Shown one piece after another: positions 32,710-42,584 of a DNA stretch of 60,557 bases. Location of the stretch: contig JADQBR010000073.1 in the NCBI GenBank assembly GCA_016278515.1, positions 1-60,557 on the forward strand, in the 5' to 3' direction. Positions within the stretch are counted from its first letter, which is position 1. Each line of letters begins with the position of its first letter. The DNA is from Bacillota bacterium. GTDB lineage: Bacteria; Bacillota; JADQBR01. The notes beneath the pieces are model-generated. The model had not been told where the DNA came from. It ran no database searches and saw only the letters and a program-made list of their open reading frames with translations. Made by a program: the position numbers and the translations under genes.

Positions 32710-34812
32710 GAGATCTACACCCAATTGGTCCCTAATCCTATTGAGCTTACGCACGATAGTGGATTGATTTACATCCAGCACCTGAGCTACTTTATAAGTA
32801 CTGCCAAATTCCTTAAGCGCCTGCTCTAACAACTGCTTTTCTACTTCGATAACTGCTTCTTTCAGAGGCATAATGCCTGAAATATTTACTTTTGGACTGC
32901 CCCATTTGTTTCTGACCTTTAATAAATAATCCGGCAAATCTTCAGGGTTAATTACTGAGCTACTAGCAGTGACTAATGTTCTTTCAATTATGTTTTCCAG
33001 TTCACGGATATTACCGGGCCAGTCATAATTTACGAAAAAGTCCATAGCCTCCGGTGATATTTGCTTATCCAACCCGTAAGTTGCAGATAAGTTTTTTTGA
33101 AATTTCTTCACTAAAGGAATTATTTCTTCCTTACGCTCCCTTAGTGGAGGAATATTAATTGGAATCACGTTGATACGAAAATACAAATCCTCACGAAATT
33201 CACCTTTTTCCACCATTTGCTCCAGGTTTTGATTAGTTGCTGCAAGGAGGCGAACGTTCACTTTACGTGACTTTTGCCCACCTACTCTAAAAATCTCTTT
33301 ATCCTGTATTACCCTGAGCATCTTTACCTGCAGCGGCAACGGCAAATCACCGATTTCATCCAAAAGCAAAGTCCCCTTATGGGCCAGTTCAAACAATCCC
33401 ATTTTCCCATCACGACTGGCACCTGTAAATGCACCTGGCTCATAGCCAAATAACTCGGATTCCAAGAGGTTAGCTGGAATAGCACCGCAGTTCACCTTGA
33501 TAAAAGGTCCTTCCTTACGTTTGCTGTTTGTATGAATTACTTTCGCTATAATTTCTTTGCCAACTCCGGACTCACCTAAAATTAAAACTGTAGAATCTAC
33601 TAAAGCTACACGCAATACTAAATCAAGTATCTTCTTCATTTGCACCGATTGCACCACAAAACCTTCTTGCTTCAGAAGATGTCTACGCAGTTCATGAAGC
33701 TCCGAATAATATCGTCGACTTAGTTCTTCAGATTTTTCCACCTGCCGCCTAAGTTCGTTAAGTTCCGTCAAATCCCTAACGTTTATTACAATCCTTTCAA
33801 TAGTGCCACTTTTATTCATTATAGGGTTGGCAGTTAGCAGCAGTTGACTGCCTGCCTCTTCCAAAATGGTGGACTGCCGCCGTTTTTTATCCTGTACGTT
33901 TTGCACCAAAGAGACCGGTAATAGATCATGCTCATCCAGAGTTGCACCGAGAATGTCTTTAGCGGCAATACCCATGGTCCTTTCAAAAGCCTCGTTAACT
34001 TTAATTACCACACTGTCTTGGTCGGCAACTAAAATCCCGTCGTAGGAAGCATCAATAACCGCTTTTAATTCTGCGTTCAGCTGTTTAACACTATTTAACT
34101 CACTGGAGATCGCTTCAATTTCCGAAATATCCTGAAAAACACCCACCGCACCAACAACTTCTCCGTTTTCAAAAATGGGCGTCCGATGGGTCATGTAAGT
34201 ATGGACATCTTCCGAATATTCCACAATAAACTTGTGCGCTAGTTCCTGCTCGCCGGTCTTAAGAACATCCAACAATCCCTGAGGAATAATAACCTTAGAT
34301 AAATGTTTTCCAATGGCGTCCTCTTTCTTCCGCCAAATAATCTCCTCTGCTGCACGGTTATATGCCGTTACTCGTCCTTCCTTATTAATAGCAATAATGC
34401 CGTTATGCATAAATTCAACTACATTCTCAAGTTGATCCACCCGCTGCTTGACAGTCTTAAATAACAAACCACCTAACCGGTCCTTGGTAAATACACCCCA
34501 AGGTGAGCCGCTGTCATCTGCAACAACCATGTAATAAGCCGGTAATTCCCACAAGGACTCAAGTGTGAAGTCTCCCGAAACCGTGAGAAAATCCTCTGAC
34601 ATAGCGCTGGTTACAGAGGTGTTGGCTAAAAGACGGTTAGAAGCTGCCCAACATAAAATCTCTCTGGTTATGACACCCCTAACCTTGTTAGCTGAATCTA
34701 AAACAGGCACAGCGTGACACCCCGTGTCAATTACAGCTTGGTAGGCATCGGCAATAGCAGTATCTTCTTTTATTAATGGGCACTGTTTGTCAAAAAAGTG
34801 TTTTATGAGCAT
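32698..34812 (-). CDS. CBS-PAS-PAS sigma-54-dependent activator
   Basis: A 704-residue enhancer-binding protein. Two CBS motifs occupy residues about 5-115 (HAVPVLDSANKVRGVITRE), then two PAS domains (about 120-230 and 250-355), an AAA+ domain about 385-620 with Walker A GESGVGKE, the sigma-54 contact loop GAFTGA and Walker B LLLDEIGDLP, and a C-terminal helix-turn-helix STYKVAQVLDVNQSTIVRKL. CBS domains usually bind adenylates, so it may sense energy state plus a ligand through PAS. It sits just upstream of the gcdA operon, its probable target. ATG at 34812 follows AGAGGGGG. Confidence 0.93.
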   Translation of the reverse strand: MLIKHFFDKQCPLIKEDTAIADAYQAVIDTGCHAVPVLDSANKVRGVITREILCWAASNRLLANTSVTSAMSEDFLTVSGDFTLESLWELPAYYMVVADDSGSPWGVFTKDRLGGLLFKTVKQRVDQLENVVEFMHNGIIAINKEGRVTAYNRAAEEIIWRKKEDAIGKHLSKVIIPQGLLDVLKTGEQELAHKFIVEYSEDVHTYMTHRTPIFENGEVVGAVGVFQDISEIEAISSELNSVKQLNAELKAVIDASYDGILVADQDSVVIKVNEAFERTMGIAAKDILGATLDEHDLLPVSLVQNVQDKKRRQSTILEEAGSQLLLTANPIMNKSGTIERIVINVRDLTELNELRRQVEKSEELSRRYYSELHELRRHLLKQEGFVVQSVQMKKILDLVLRVALVDSTVLILGESGVGKEIIAKVIHTNSKRKEGPFIKVNCGAIPANLLESELFGYEPGAFTGASRDGKMGLFELAHKGTLLLDEIGDLPLPLQVKMLRVIQDKEIFRVGGQKSRKVNVRLLAATNQNLEQMVEKGEFREDLYFRINVIPINIPPLRERKEEIIPLVKKFQKNLSATYGLDKQISPEAMDFFVNYDWPGNIRELENIIERTLVTASSSVINPEDLPDYLLKVRNKWGSPKVNISGIMPLKEAVIEVEKQLLEQALKEFGSTYKVAQVLDVNQSTIVRKLNRIRDQLGVDLNAK

Positions 34813-34951
34813 CAAAGTCCCCCTCTGAAATGCATTCCACCAAGTTCTGTTTCAAGCTCTATTAAACAATATTACACCTGTTTTTAATATTCTAAAAACT
34901 GAGTTGGATTCCCTTTATTTTGCCCTTATGGTTTTTTAGAGGAATTTTAAA

Positions 34952-34975
34952 AACAGCCGCTAATTAGCGGCTGTT
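34952..34975 (-). terminator. Terminator of the acyl-CoA ligase gene
   Basis: A perfect 24-bp palindrome, AACAGCCGC-TAATTA-GCGGCTGTT, followed on the minus strand by TTTAAAATTCC with T's also closing the stem. It is 76 bases past the stop at 35051. Confidence 0.85.
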
Positions 34976-35050
34976 AGAATAGATTATAAAGCGATCACCC
35001 ATATTGTGCTGATAATACGAACCCCTCTGAAACGGTATGGCATATTATGG

Positions 35051-37195
35051 TCATTTACTACTCCCCTTACGTATTACCAAAGCATCGGCCACCTTTACCC
35101 CTTTACCTTCATCTAACACCAATAGTGGATTAATATCCAGCTCTTGTATCTCTTCTTCTAACTGCACTGCCATCTCACTAACCCGCACAAGCACTTCAGC
35201 CAAAGCTGAAATATCCTTCCTAGCCTGACCCCTGGCCCCGGCTAATACACCGTAGCCCTTAATTTCTTTTATCATATCTAAGGCTTCCTCATACCCAAAG
35301 GGCGCTACTCGCATAGAAACATCCTTTAATAATTCAACAAAAATACCGCCCAGCCCAAAAACTACCACGGGCCCAAATTGAGGATCATTATTTATTCCGA
35401 CAATGACCTCAGTTCCATCTTGAACCATCTCTTGAACAAGCGCACCGTTAATTCTAGCACCCGGCTTATAGGCTTTTGAATTTGCCAAAACTTGATTAAA
35501 AGCCTCCCTCAGCTCATGTTCATTTTTAATAAATAACTTTAACGCTCCCGCTTCAGTTTTATGCATGATATCTGGTGAATCAACCTTTACTGCCAATGGA
35601 TACCCTATTCTCCTGCCTATGGCTGCCGCCTCTTCCTCAGAAGATGCAACAGCTTCTTCAGTAACAGGAATATGATACTTGGCCAACAGTTCCTTCCCTT
35701 GATGTTCAGTTAATCTAATACCACAGCCATTTAAGTACCCTTCAACCGAAGCCTCTGTTTGTTGGGCAGTGGCACTAACCTGACTAAGAGATTTTTGTCG
35801 TTCTAGCCAGGAATTACGAAAAGCACCGTAATTCATTAAAGACCCAACAGCCTTGACACATCGAACTGGAGACTTAAAGTAAGGCACTTCACCTCTTCTT
35901 AAAACGGCGAAGCAATTCTCCATCAAGCGGTCACCGGCGGTCCAACATAAAGCAATAGGTTTGCTGGCACGTTTCGAAATGTCCACTATATCCCGGGCTA
36001 ACCGTTCCCCCGCAGCTCCGTAAATCATAGTTACCACTATTACTAACGCATCTATCCCGGGATTATCCAACATAGCATCCAGCACGTTCATAAATCCTTC
36101 AGGGTCATTAATTACCTGTGCAGTAACATCAACCGGGTTCATAGCAGAACCATAGTCCGGGATGACCTCTCCAATTCTATCCTTGGTTTGCTCACTAAGC
36201 TCAGGCACCTCTAATCCGACCTCTATCGCAGTATCGACAGCCAAGATACCGGCACCACCGGAAGTAGTTACTATCCCAAGCCCTTTGCCTTTCGGTAAGG
36301 CAATCCGACCATAGAGTCCTGCAATATCAGTAATATCCTGAATATCATCTACTCTGATAACACCGTTTTGTTTAAAAAACGCATCTGCAACCTTATCTGA
36401 ACCTGTCAGTGATGCAGTGTGGGAAGAAGCTGCCTTTTGGCCTACATCAGACCGGCCTACTTTTAACGCAACAATGGGTTTACCCAATTCAAGGGCACGG
36501 GTAGTTACCTGTGCGAATAATTTGCCATCTTTAATACCTTCTAGATAAGCAACCAATAAATCTGTATTATCATCTTCCACCATATACTGCAGCAATTCTA
36601 GGGAATGAATATCCACCTCATTTCCCGTACTAACAATGTAGCTAAACCCAACGCCCATTTCCTGAGCCAAATTAAAGATAGAATACCCCAAAGCACCACT
36701 TTGGGTAACAAAACCTGTTTTACCTGAAACTAATGGTTTATTTTCCAGAGATGCGCTGAATCCTGCTGCAATCTTGTTGGGTAAGTTAACCAACCCCTGA
36801 CAGTTTGGCCCTAACACGCGTAGTCCTGTCCTTTTAGCCAGTTCAATTATCTGCTGTTGCAGTTGCTTTCCTTCCTCCCCAACTTCCGCAAACCCGGAGC
36901 TGAAAATAGCCGCATACTTGACGCCTTTTTTATGACAATCTTCCAGCACCTGCAATACCCGTCTATAGTTAATGGCTATTAGGGCCATGTCTACTTCACC
37001 GGGAATTTCAGTAATGCCGGGATAACATTTTAATGATCCAATCTCCTTATATTTCGGATTAACCGGATAAATATTACCTTCATACCCATGGCTCAACAGA
37101 TACTTTATTGGTTTTCCACTAATAGACGTAAAATCTTTAGAAGCACCAATAATTGCAATTGACTGTGGATTAAAGAATTTCTTCAAACTACTCAC
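35051..37195 (-). CDS. ADP-forming acetate/acyl-CoA ligase (fused alpha-beta)
   Basis: A 714-residue single-chain ACD: CoA-binding Rossmann domain (SIAIIGASKDFTSISGKPIKYLLSHGYEG), succinyl-CoA-ligase-like domains with the phospho-His loop SSHTASLTG (about 255), a linker, and a C-terminal ATP-grasp (about 490-714; YPLAVKVDSPDIMHKTEAGALKL, VVFGLGGIFVELLKD). It converts acyl-CoA, ADP and phosphate to acid, CoA and ATP, or the reverse, conserving energy from amino-acid-derived CoA esters. GTG at 37195 follows AAGGACG. A sigma-54 promoter lies 32 bases upstream. Confidence 0.92.
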   Translation of the reverse strand: MSSLKKFFNPQSIAIIGASKDFTSISGKPIKYLLSHGYEGNIYPVNPKYKEIGSLKCYPGITEIPGEVDMALIAINYRRVLQVLEDCHKKGVKYAAIFSSGFAEVGEEGKQLQQQIIELAKRTGLRVLGPNCQGLVNLPNKIAAGFSASLENKPLVSGKTGFVTQSGALGYSIFNLAQEMGVGFSYIVSTGNEVDIHSLELLQYMVEDDNTDLLVAYLEGIKDGKLFAQVTTRALELGKPIVALKVGRSDVGQKAASSHTASLTGSDKVADAFFKQNGVIRVDDIQDITDIAGLYGRIALPKGKGLGIVTTSGGAGILAVDTAIEVGLEVPELSEQTKDRIGEVIPDYGSAMNPVDVTAQVINDPEGFMNVLDAMLDNPGIDALVIVVTMIYGAAGERLARDIVDISKRASKPIALCWTAGDRLMENCFAVLRRGEVPYFKSPVRCVKAVGSLMNYGAFRNSWLERQKSLSQVSATAQQTEASVEGYLNGCGIRLTEHQGKELLAKYHIPVTEEAVASSEEEAAAIGRRIGYPLAVKVDSPDIMHKTEAGALKLFIKNEHELREAFNQVLANSKAYKPGARINGALVQEMVQDGTEVIVGINNDPQFGPVVVFGLGGIFVELLKDVSMRVAPFGYEEALDMIKEIKGYGVLAGARGQARKDISALAEVLVRVSEMAVQLEEEIQELDINPLLVLDEGKGVKVADALVIRKGSSK

Positions 37196-37226
37196 CGTCC
37201 TTAAAGTAACTTTGTCGTATTAATTA

Positions 37227-37242
37227 TGCAATTATTATGCCA
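37227..37242 (-). promoter_or_regulatory. Sigma-54 promoter of the acyl-CoA ligase gene
   Basis: TGGCATAATAATTGCA on the minus strand, a full match to the -24/-12 consensus. Only about 20 bases separate the predicted start from the GTG. A weak AATGC-N6-GCATT-like site (TTGGC-N6-GCATT) is at 37336-37351, about 100 bp upstream. Confidence 0.85.
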
Positions 37243-37320
37243 TTTTTCTTAACCCTAAGTTTGGCCTCTTTAATGAATATAAATGTTTTCTAACTGCATT
37301 ATTTACTGCACTGTTGCAAA

Positions 37321-37636
37321 CTAAATAAATATTACTTGGCAAATTTGCATTAAACCTTCAGACACCTTTGCTGGGAATAATCGGCTAAATCTAGCATTAA
37401 CACACCCTAAAGTATGATCAATGTTAATAATAATGACACTGTTTCTATTAACTTGTTCCCCTGTCAGCCTTAATAATTCTTCTGATTTATCCCGCGACAA
37501 TGCCTTTTCCTGCCTGTGCATTGATTGAAAGACCACACCTATCGAGCCCCCATTTTTGTACTTTTTTTCAGACAGAAAGACCGGGAAGTCCGGCCTTTCT
37601 GAGAATATCAATAGAATAATCTATGCTATAAACTAA
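37321..37636 (-). pseudogene. PNPOx-like N-terminal remnant in a gene-free stretch
   Basis: The stretch between the sigma-54 promoter and livF contains a frame (37321-37611) whose middle reads VFQSMHRQEKALSRDKSEELLRLTGE, aligned with MFPTMRRQEKAMQDSEVEQLLTKAE at the start of the PNPOx-family protein at 27649. Similarity stops after TGE. The remaining frame is not recognisable. The homologous part is about 37470-37550. A hairpin AGAAAGACCGG...CCGGCCTTTCT near 37577-37603 may serve as terminator for livF. Confidence 0.55.
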
Positions 37637-38359
37637 TTACGCAATATCTCCACCCAGATAAGCTTTGGATACCTCCGGGTGATTAGCCAAATAGTCCGCT
37701 TGGCCGGATAGTGCAATATTTCCAGTTTCCAGAACATACCCCCGGTCAGCAATAGCAAGAGCCATTGCCGCATTTTGTTCCACCAGCAAAATAGTTTTTC
37801 CTTGTTCACGTATGTCAATACATACTTCAAATATACTTTCGACTAATACAGGAGCTAATCCCATTGACGGTTCATCAAGGAGCAGCATAGATGCACCGGT
37901 CATTAATGCCCTTCCAACTGCCAGCATTTGCTGTTCGCCTCCGGACAGAGTGCCGCCTAACTGCTGGCTTCTTTCAGCCAATCGAGGGAACAGTTCAAAG
38001 ACCATCTCCAAGTCAGTTTGTATACCCTGCTTATCGTTACGTTGATATGCACCAACCTTGAGATTGTCTAAAACCGACATCCGTGTAAAAATACCCCTGC
38101 CTTCGGGAACGTGAGCCATGCCCAGCTGGGTAACTTTATGGGACGGCAGCCGATCAGTCAATGTCCCGTCAAACTCAATACTACCTTCTTTGATTGGTAT
38201 CATTCCCGATACAGCCCTTAAAATTGTTGATTTTCCTGCTCCATTAGCACCAATTAGGGTTACAATTTCACCTTCCTTTACGTCAAAGGAAACACCGTGT
38301 ACTGCCTCAATATTTCCGTATGCGACCTTTAAGTTCTTAACATTTAGCCCTGTTGCCAC
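37637..38359 (-). CDS. livF: Branched-chain amino acid ABC transporter ATP-binding protein (LivF)
   Basis: A 240-residue ABC ATPase of the LivF type: Walker A GANGAGKST, Q-loop region, signature LSGGEQQMLAVGRALM, Walker B LLLDEPSMGLAP, and the LivF ending VLETGNIALSGQADYLANHPEVSKAYLGG. Powers the first Liv-type importer. GTG at 38359 follows AAGGGGGTG and overlaps livG by 23 bases. Last gene of the livKHMGF unit. Confidence 0.93.
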   Translation of the reverse strand: MATGLNVKNLKVAYGNIEAVHGVSFDVKEGEIVTLIGANGAGKSTILRAVSGMIPIKEGSIEFDGTLTDRLPSHKVTQLGMAHVPEGRGIFTRMSVLDNLKVGAYQRNDKQGIQTDLEMVFELFPRLAERSQQLGGTLSGGEQQMLAVGRALMTGASMLLLDEPSMGLAPVLVESIFEVCIDIREQGKTILLVEQNAAMALAIADRGYVLETGNIALSGQADYLANHPEVSKAYLGGDIA

Positions 38360-39086
38360 GTAGTTTGTTCACCCCCTTACCCAGATACGCCTCAATGACC
38401 TTGGCGTCATTTCTGATTTCTTCCGGGGTGCCGCGGGAGATAACCTCTCCAAAACTTAGTACTGTAATTTCGTGGCAGAGTTCCATTACCAAACGCATTT
38501 GATGCTCAATCAAAAGTACTGTGATGCTAAATTCTTCATTTATCTTTCTTATCAACCTAGTAAGGTCATCAGTCTCTGAAGGATTCATTCCGGCAGCAGG
38601 CTCATCCAACATTAATAATTTCGGTTGAATAGCTAAAGCTCTGGCAATCTCTAAACGTCGCTGAGCCCCATAAGGCAGATCACCTGCGAAATTTGAAGTG
38701 GAATTTTCTAAACCGACTAACTTTAACAACTGTTTGATTCTATATTTTTCCGGAAGATTTTTATCCTGTCCTCTTTGTACCACCCGAATATTTTCCTCAA
38801 CCGTTAGTCGGGAGAACAGCCTAAGGTTTTGAAAGGTACGGGCAATGCCCTTTTTCGCGCAGTAGTGAGATGGCTTACCTACCAAGTTCTCACCAAAAAT
38901 TTCAATATTACCCTGAGAAGGCTTGAAAACACCCGTAATCAGGTTGAACGCTGTTGTCTTTCCGGCTCCGTTAGGACCAATCAAACCATGAATTACGCCT
39001 TGTCTCAGTGATATATTTAGGTTGTGTACGGCGCGAAGCCCCCCAAAGTAATGGGTTAAAGAATTTACCGCCAGTACAGGTTCCAT
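38337..39086 (-). CDS. livG: Branched-chain amino acid ABC transporter ATP-binding protein (LivG)
   Basis: A 249-residue ATPase of the LivG type: VNSLTHYFGGLRAVHNLNI, Walker A GPNGAGKTT, the LivG insert GIARTFQNLRLFSRLTVEENI, signature region LPYGAQRRLEIARAL, Walker B LLMLDEPAAGMNPSE. ATG at 39086 chosen for GGAGAGGAGG upstream. Works as a pair with LivF. Confidence 0.93.
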   Translation of the reverse strand: MEPVLAVNSLTHYFGGLRAVHNLNISLRQGVIHGLIGPNGAGKTTAFNLITGVFKPSQGNIEIFGENLVGKPSHYCAKKGIARTFQNLRLFSRLTVEENIRVVQRGQDKNLPEKYRIKQLLKLVGLENSTSNFAGDLPYGAQRRLEIARALAIQPKLLMLDEPAAGMNPSETDDLTRLIRKINEEFSITVLLIEHQMRLVMELCHEITVLSFGEVISRGTPEEIRNDAKVIEAYLGKGVNKLRGNRAKC

Positions 39087-39106
39087 ATCTTTTGCCTCCT
39101 CTCCGT

Positions 39107-40090
39107 TCATTTAGTATGCTCTGTTACCGATGAATTTGGCTGGTCATCAACTTTTGGTTTGTCTTTCTTTCCCAACCTCGGCACTAAACTTACCAGTCCA
39201 CTAGGTAGGAATAGAATAACTAACGCTACAGCAAGGCCGACCAAAACAAGGTAGAACGAAGTGTCGCCCCAGAAAACCCATAGTAAACGGTTCCCCATAA
39301 ACAGGACAACTGCACCGATAATTGGGCCGGCAATAGTTCCCAAACCACCCAGCATAGTCATAACTACCATCTGGTCCGCAATGACCGGAGCAAGAACACT
39401 GTCGGGGTGAATATATGTTATCCAGTAAGCGTAAATACCGCCTAAAATTCCTGGAAAAAATGCACTCAACGCGAAAACACTTATTTTTATCCTGGTTACA
39501 TCTAACCCCAAAACATTTGCGGCGATCTCTTCTTCCCTAATTGCTTTAACTTTTAGACCAAACTTAGCTTTATGCATCAAATAATAGGCAATAGCTACTG
39601 TGCCTATTATAGTCAGCAGCATCATATAATAGAAGAAATTTTCATTTAGCATGGGCGGGAGTCTCATACCGTAAGCCCCGCCGGTAAAAGGAAGGACTAA
39701 TACAATCTGGCGTATGGCTTCAGCAAATGCCCAGGTAGCAATGGCAAAGTACGCTCCCTGCAATCTTAGAGTGGGATATCCGATGATGGCAGCAAATGCT
39801 GCAGTGAACACTCCAGCAATAAGTGCCGAAATAATAAAGTGAACACCTAAACTCATTGCTATGGCAGTAACATAAGCGCCAAGACCAAAAAATGCACCAT
39901 GTCCAAAACTGACATAACCCATATAACCCGCTAGAATATTCCAGCTTTGGGCTAGGCCAATCCACATTAAAACACCAGTAACAATTCGAAGCCAGAATGA
40001 GGATATTGCAAATGGAATAACTGTAGCAACGATAACAAGAAGTGCTATCCATATAAGATTTCGTTTTTGGCTATTATCCACATATTCCAT
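39107..40090 (-). CDS. livM: Branched-chain amino acid ABC transporter permease (LivM)
   Basis: A 327-residue permease with about ten helices and the LivM signature GYMGYVSFGHGAFFGLGAYVTAIA, the cytoplasmic EAA-like loop GLKVKAIREEEIAANVLGLDV, and MTMLGGLGTIAGPIIGAV. The tail is polar (KDKPKVDDQPNSS). ATG at 40090 follows GGAAGGGGTGG and starts one base from the livH stop. Confidence 0.92.
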   Translation of the reverse strand: MEYVDNSQKRNLIWIALLVIVATVIPFAISSFWLRIVTGVLMWIGLAQSWNILAGYMGYVSFGHGAFFGLGAYVTAIAMSLGVHFIISALIAGVFTAAFAAIIGYPTLRLQGAYFAIATWAFAEAIRQIVLVLPFTGGAYGMRLPPMLNENFFYYMMLLTIIGTVAIAYYLMHKAKFGLKVKAIREEEIAANVLGLDVTRIKISVFALSAFFPGILGGIYAYWITYIHPDSVLAPVIADQMVVMTMLGGLGTIAGPIIGAVVLFMGNRLLWVFWGDTSFYLVLVGLAVALVILFLPSGLVSLVPRLGKKDKPKVDDQPNSSVTEHTK

Positions 40091-40091
40091 T

Positions 40092-40964
40092 CTACCACCC
40101 CTTCCCAAGAATTCCCTTGGGAGCAACCAAAAGAATTAAATAAAGTACCGTAAAGAGAATCAAGAATATATACTGCCCGCCTACATAAACGGCCACAAAA
40201 CTATTTATCAGGCCCAACATAATCCCAGCTAAAATAGCTCCTTGTATTGATCCCAAGCCTCCTGCCACTACTACAAAAAAGGCAAACAAGGTATATCGAA
40301 GCCCCATATCCGGGTGAACGGAAAAAATAGAGCCTAAAAAAGTACCGGACATGGCGGTCAATCCTAAATATATAGCATAAACAATACGGGCAATATTACT
40401 GGAATCAATGCCCATTAATCCTGCTACATCCTGTCTCTCGGCTGCAGCCCTGACCGCTAAACCCAACTTAGTCTTATACAGCAAGAACATAAAAAGTAAT
40501 GTCACTAGTACCGCAAATACTGTTGCTCCAAACCTAAGTGCGGGTATACTAATGCCCAAAATTTCAAAGTTTTTACCTGATAGAAACGTCGTAAGAGACC
40601 TTTGATTAAATCCGAATAAAGTCAACGCTGATCCCCTAAAAAGAATACTCATACCAAAGGTAAAAGCTAACGCCATTAGCAGTGCATTGCTTTGCTGATT
40701 GGTGATAACCCTTTGTAATAGTGGTTGAAAGTAATAGCCCACTATCATAAATAAAACCATGATAAGCGGCAAAAAAATTAAGGGATCTACACCCGTAAAG
40801 AAATTCAGCCAAAAAACTGCGAACGCCCCTAGCATAACCCATTCACCCACGGCAAAGTCTATTACATGTAAGACTCCAAAACAAAGTGTAAAACCGGCAG
40901 CAACCGCAATGTAAATACCGCCTATTAGTAGCCCATTCACTAAAGTTTGAAAAAATAAGTCCAT
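40092..40964 (-). CDS. livH: Branched-chain amino acid ABC transporter permease (LivH)
   Basis: A 290-residue permease: FFQTLVNGLLIGGIYIAVAAGFTLCFGVLHVIDFAVGEW, the loop LGLAVRAAAERQDVAGLMGID, and FVVVAGGLGSIQGAILAGI. Forms the pore with LivM. ATG at 40964 follows GAGGTGAGAG. A hairpin between the binding-protein gene and livH may lower its expression relative to livK. Confidence 0.92.
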   Translation of the reverse strand: MDLFFQTLVNGLLIGGIYIAVAAGFTLCFGVLHVIDFAVGEWVMLGAFAVFWLNFFTGVDPLIFLPLIMVLFMIVGYYFQPLLQRVITNQQSNALLMALAFTFGMSILFRGSALTLFGFNQRSLTTFLSGKNFEILGISIPALRFGATVFAVLVTLLFMFLLYKTKLGLAVRAAAERQDVAGLMGIDSSNIARIVYAIYLGLTAMSGTFLGSIFSVHPDMGLRYTLFAFFVVVAGGLGSIQGAILAGIMLGLINSFVAVYVGGQYIFLILFTVLYLILLVAPKGILGKGW

Positions 40965-40996
40965 GCTGTCTCTCACCTCACTGCTTGTTGTATTAA

Positions 40997-41018
40997 GGGG
41001 GAGAAATAACTCTCCCCC
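40997..41018 (-). terminator. Attenuator-like hairpin between livK and livH (cluster 1)
   Basis: GGGGGAGA pairs with TCTCCCCC around a 6-nt loop, followed on the minus strand only by TTAATAC. The weak T tract suggests partial termination or 3'-end protection of the binding-protein mRNA. Confidence 0.6.
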
Positions 41019-41055
41019 CAGTAGTCTAAAATGTCCGTAAACTTAAACCTTCAAC

Positions 41056-42339
41056 CTACCTTTCTTCCCAACCTGGTACTGGGTAGATAGGGTCAGCAAC
41101 CTTAACATCAGAGGGGCCTACAATTTTTTGTTCGCCATTTTGTAGTTGAATTGTCAATGGCTGCAAACCAACATTATTATGATACCAATCACCTTCGTTG
41201 GCAAAGTCAATCGGACCATAGAATGTATCCACTTTAATATTTTCCAATGCATCAACAAGTTGTTCCCTTTCTTCTTCCGACAGAGGTGGAACAGCCCCTA
41301 TTTCGGCAAGGGCAGCTGCATAAACCTCACCGGTAGCCGCACTGGCAGCTTCAGTATAGTCAGGCATGTTACCCCAGCGAGCTTCTGCTGCTTCCACATA
41401 CTCTTTTGTCGAACCCCAAAGTTCATCACTATATTCCAAATCAGAGGTCCAAACTGCACCGCCAAATACATATTCAGATGCCGTTCCTAAGTTATTAATA
41501 AAGTCTGGCGTGGTAATGCCATAGTGCATTAAAAATGCTTTAGGCATAAAGCCTAAGGATTTGGCTGCCTTGATTACTTCCATATGGGTTTGTTCATGCC
41601 CGCCAACTGCTAGGACATCGGGGTTTAATTCTTTAATCGCACCAACCAGCGGCGTAAAATCTGTGCCTTCAGGAACTATATCATATTTAACAACCTCTAA
41701 TCCTAGTTGCTCAGCATTAGCTTTAAACGCCTCCGCAGTGGCTTTAGAAAAAGCATCATTAACACCAATGACTGCTATTGTTTTTGCCCCGCCTTCAACT
41801 TCGTTAACCAAAGTGCTGACCGGAGCACTTCCGGTAAGATCTACTGCGGGAATGCTTCCGAAAGTATACTTAAATTTCTGTTTCCAAATCAACGGAGATT
41901 CCGCTGATCCAGTAATCATAGGTACTTTATACTTTTCCAATATAGGTGCCACACCGAGGGTTACTCCACTCGTATATGGGCCAAATAGAAAGTCCACTTC
42001 ATCTGTTGTAACCATTCTTTCCACTGCATCGGCACCAGTTGCCGGGTCTGATGCAGCATCAGCGTAGACCATTTCTACCTTATACTGCTTGTCACCTATT
42101 TCTATACCGCCTTGTGCATTTACTGTTTCTGCCCAAAGGTCATAACCTCTTCTAGTCACGTTACCACCATATACTGAGGCACCCGATAAAGAAGTAATAA
42201 CTCCAACCTTAAAATAGTCACGTTCTGCTTCCGCATTTTTTCCATCATCAGATTGTTTAGGCCCGCCGCACCCACTGAGCAGCAAAGAAAGAGACAGCAA
42301 AACTACTACCATAATGGTCCACTTAGTTTTAAATTTCAT
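41056..42339 (-). CDS. livK: Branched-chain amino acid ABC transporter substrate-binding lipoprotein (LivK-type)
   Basis: A 427-residue type I periplasmic-binding-fold lipoprotein. Signal peptide with lipobox LLSGC (Cys24), then FKVGVITSLSGASVYGGNVTRRGYDLWAETVNAQGGIEIGDKQY and DVDFLFGPYTSGVTLGVAPILEKYKVPMITGSAESP, the Leu/Ile/Val-family pattern. Solute may be a branched-chain or other amino acid, or an amide. ATG at 42339 follows GAGGAGTG. The gene heads the livKHMGF operon and has the best sigma-54 promoter and activator-site array in the window upstream. Confidence 0.92.
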   Translation of the reverse strand: MKFKTKWTIMVVVLLSLSLLLSGCGGPKQSDDGKNAEAERDYFKVGVITSLSGASVYGGNVTRRGYDLWAETVNAQGGIEIGDKQYKVEMVYADAASDPATGADAVERMVTTDEVDFLFGPYTSGVTLGVAPILEKYKVPMITGSAESPLIWKQKFKYTFGSIPAVDLTGSAPVSTLVNEVEGGAKTIAVIGVNDAFSKATAEAFKANAEQLGLEVVKYDIVPEGTDFTPLVGAIKELNPDVLAVGGHEQTHMEVIKAAKSLGFMPKAFLMHYGITTPDFINNLGTASEYVFGGAVWTSDLEYSDELWGSTKEYVEAAEARWGNMPDYTEAASAATGEVYAAALAEIGAVPPLSEEEREQLVDALENIKVDTFYGPIDFANEGDWYHNNVGLQPLTIQLQNGEQKIVGPSDVKVADPIYPVPGWEER

Positions 42340-42486
42340 TGTTTTCACTCCTCGGTTTGATTTTAGAATTTTTTTCCTTATAAGCTTGAATATATTTTAG
42401 TTGGTTTTACACCTCCTTAAAATATTCGACATTCTAATCAACTCACCTTTATAATTTTCATAATTATGATACTTTTCAAATTATTA

Positions 42487-42502
42487 TGCAAACTGTATGC
42501 CA
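42487..42502 (-). promoter_or_regulatory. Sigma-54 promoter of livKHMGF cluster 1
   Basis: TGGCATACAGTTTGCA on the minus strand matches every defined position of TGGCAYRNNNNTTGCW. It lies about 150 bases upstream of the livK start, with three activator-like sites 90-150 bp further upstream. Confidence 0.88.
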
Positions 42503-42584
42503 TTTTCGTCTCCTAAAACTGATAGAAGCTTATATCACTTATTTATCAGGGACAAGTTGTTTTTTTAATATTCACAATACAATT

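Noticed and set aside
34404..34420. AAATTCAAC inside the first activator gene as another solo repeat core
   Set aside because: It lies within a conserved PAS domain, far from any stop codon, and is expected by chance in AT-rich sequence.
37576..37604. Hairpin AGAAAGACCGG...CCGGCCTTTCT considered as a firm terminator of the first Liv cluster
   Set aside because: The stem has mismatches and the following T tract is broken (TCTTTCTG), so it is mentioned only as a possibility inside the remnant entry.
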